This document shows, one piece after another, positions 62,591 through 64,000 of a stretch of 64,000 nt of DNA. Both the position numbers and the translations under genes were made by a program. Every line of letters begins with the position of its first letter. Within the stretch, counting starts at the first letter, position 1. Source of the stretch: Spironucleus salmonicida (lineage: Eukaryota; Fornicata; Diplomonadida; Hexamitidae); NCBI GenBank assembly GCA_000497125.2, contig CM035322.1, positions 1,434,001 through 1,498,000 of the forward strand, given 5' to 3'. The notes beneath the pieces were generated by a model that had not been told where the DNA came from, searched no databases, and saw only the letters and a list, made by a program, of their open reading frames with translations.

Positions 62591-63565
62591 TCATTTTTTA
62601 TATTTACCAACAATAATAGCATGATTTTTGTGGAACTCATCTATGCTGAGATGTTTGTCAACTTTAAATCCACCCTCAACCAAAACATTCGATTCCTGAG
62701 CAAAAATAACCTCAGGTGCTGATGTAGAATCAACTGAAGAAGCCTTGATAGATATCATCATACCACCACCTAATTTCAAGAAAAATTTTGCATTATCAAT
62801 AACAATTCTAGCCTAATCTGCCTGAGCTACATCTGAGAAAATCGCATCAACCTCAGGAACAACCATTCTATACTTCCAGGGGTGACGAGCATCACCAATA
62901 ATAGGGAAAACATTTGAGCGATTCTTAGACATTTCCAATAAGTCGCGACCAGATCTTTTAGAGAATTCAACAGCATAAACAGCTCCGGTAGGACCAACTA
63001 TATCAGATACATGAGATACTGTAGTGCCATTAGCAGCACCTAAATACAATACTTTTGAACCTGGTTTAAGAGGCATATAGCTTACTTAACATAGGATAGC
63101 AGCTCCTAACTTAGATCTGAAAGGATTCCATTCACGATACTCTATTTTATCAGTACCAACTTCAGCCTAAATACGTTTTTCTCCATAAACTGAAATACCA
63201 GGAGCCATTGATTTAGTAACAAGAACATCAGTTTTACCTCTCGATAAGAATAACCCAGGATATGTTTTATACTCTTCTATGACAACACGAGAACCACCAC
63301 TCTAACGAGGAGGACCACGACTAGGAGGACCATTACGATCTCCACCACGAGGTGGTCCATTACGATCACCATCACGGGGCTTAAAATCACGGCGTTAACC
63401 ACCATTCCTGTCTCCACCAAACCTATCACCACCATTTCTGTCTCCTCCATTCTTATCTCCACTGAATCTATCGTTATTCCTCGGTGGTCCACGATTGTCA
63501 CGACTATCACTACCACGGCGATCGCCACCTCTGTCATTACCTTAGAATTTATCACCAAAGGCCAT
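62591..63565 (-). CDS. NOP1: Fibrillarin, snoRNP rRNA 2'-O-methyltransferase
   Basis: 324 residues. It catalyses box C/D snoRNA-guided 2'-O-methylation in the nucleolus. N-terminal 95 residues are Gly/Arg/Asp/Asn-rich ([16 protein letters not shown]), the GAR-type domain, here rich in Asp and Asn rather than RGG only. The methyltransferase core is near-perfect: [19 protein letters not shown] loop [52 protein letters not shown] and [13 protein letters not shown], where the second Gln is TAG. Only GAANGT differs from the usual GAASGT. Ends [10 protein letters not shown]. Confidence 0.96.
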
Positions 63566-63690
63566 TGTGAAATGGAAAATGAAAAGAAAAAGTGATTATA
63601 TTATTATACAATTATATATTAATTATTATTTTTCAAAAAGCTTGATACAATTTTGAAAAATATATGAATTATTAAATAGCTTATAATTAA

Positions 63691-64000
63691 TCAGTCTCTC
63701 TTTCTGAAAGCAGTACGCTCAGGCTGAGGAGCTTGAACTATTTACTTGGCACAAGGGGTTGGGCGTACAATAGTATCGATATCGAGTTCATAACGGATAT
63801 AATCTTCACCAGCCTTTGTAAGCATGAAGTAGTGAGATTACCAAGTGAAAGTGTCCTTGACATAGTTACGGGACTTAAGAGATTTCATGAGGCAGTTAAC
63901 ATATAAGTTACGGCAAAGACAGTCATTACCTTCAGCATCTTTATAAACTAATCCTTCAACTCCCTGGGTACGGACAGTATCTTTCATAACAAGACCATTG
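63691..64000 (-). CDS. RPS10: Ribosomal protein eS10 (RPS10), 5' end outside window
   Basis: The visible 102 residues run from NGLVMKDTVRTQG to the stop. NLYVNCLMKSLKSRNYVKDTFTW..HYFMLTKAGEDYIRYEL matches the eS10 plectin/S10 core, where other eukaryotes have [28 protein letters not shown].YLR. The usual WRH is WQSHY here. The C-terminal tail is short and basic (QPERTAFRKRD). The start codon lies beyond 64000. Codons are more G+C-rich and regular, as in a highly expressed gene. Confidence 0.9.

Noticed and set aside
1-64000. Ciliate origin, suggested at first by TAA/TAG = Gln
   Set aside because: No short introns are needed in about 36 genes and stops fall in AGTGA contexts; a diplomonad fits better. 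Not excluded without rRNA or a phylogeny.
1-64000. CRISPR arrays, insertion sequences, transposons, viral genes
   Set aside because: No direct-repeat array, transposase, integrase, reverse transcriptase or capsid-like gene was seen on either strand.

Overview
The window is A+T-rich nuclear DNA from a protist that reads TAA and TAG as glutamine and uses only TGA as stop. This was tested at three positions that are nearly always Gln in their families: TAA in helicase motif VI of the DEAH protein (QRAGRAGR), TAG in the fibrillarin motif (VAQADQAR) and TAG in the TNQV loop of DMC1. Almost every gene runs from ATG to TGA in one frame with no intron needed, and genes are packed with 1-60 bp between them. 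Many stop codons sit inside AGTGA or AGTGAA, which resembles the AGTRAA poly(A) signal of Giardia and its relatives. Together these point to a diplomonad of the hexamitid kind (Hexamita, Spironucleus, Trepomonas). A ciliate or an oxymonad shares the code but would be expected to show introns.

Layout. 1-1031: A+T-rich edge, weak ORFs only. 1032-9115: CAF-1 p60 subunit, a small soluble protein, two small membrane proteins, a 1043-residue unknown, a protein kinase, and a very short gene with broken frame. 9210-26045: one uninterrupted 5612-codon frame, the most striking object here. 26074-34440: a cluster of unknown proteins around a ciliary cytochrome-b5-domain protein (CYB5D1), bounded by two paralogous coiled-coil genes in opposite orientation. 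34521-40650: GPN1 GTPase, a WD-type propeller protein, a MATE transporter and three small proteins. 40695-46941: a type I membrane protein, an unknown, a Cys-rich protein, a leucine-rich-repeat protein and meiotic recombinase DMC1. 46947-54261: a propeller protein, a NIPA-like transporter, tRNA-Arg(UCU), a DEAH helicase of the DHX37/Dhr1 type, a BPI/LBP-like lipid-binding protein and an unknown. 54322-64000: a large propeller-solenoid protein with a glutamine-rich tail, a GPR180/TMEM145-type seven-TM protein, a type I membrane protein, fibrillarin and ribosomal protein eS10 (cut by the window edge).

There is no operon logic. Genes of unrelated function are interleaved on both strands. Shared themes are ribosome biogenesis (fibrillarin, DHX37-like helicase, eS10), chromatin and recombination (CAF1B, DMC1), and cilia (CYB5D1, probably some small unknowns). 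Because TAA and TAG are sense codons, antisense frames are often long. Several attractive antisense readings were tested and discarded; they are recorded under rejected items.
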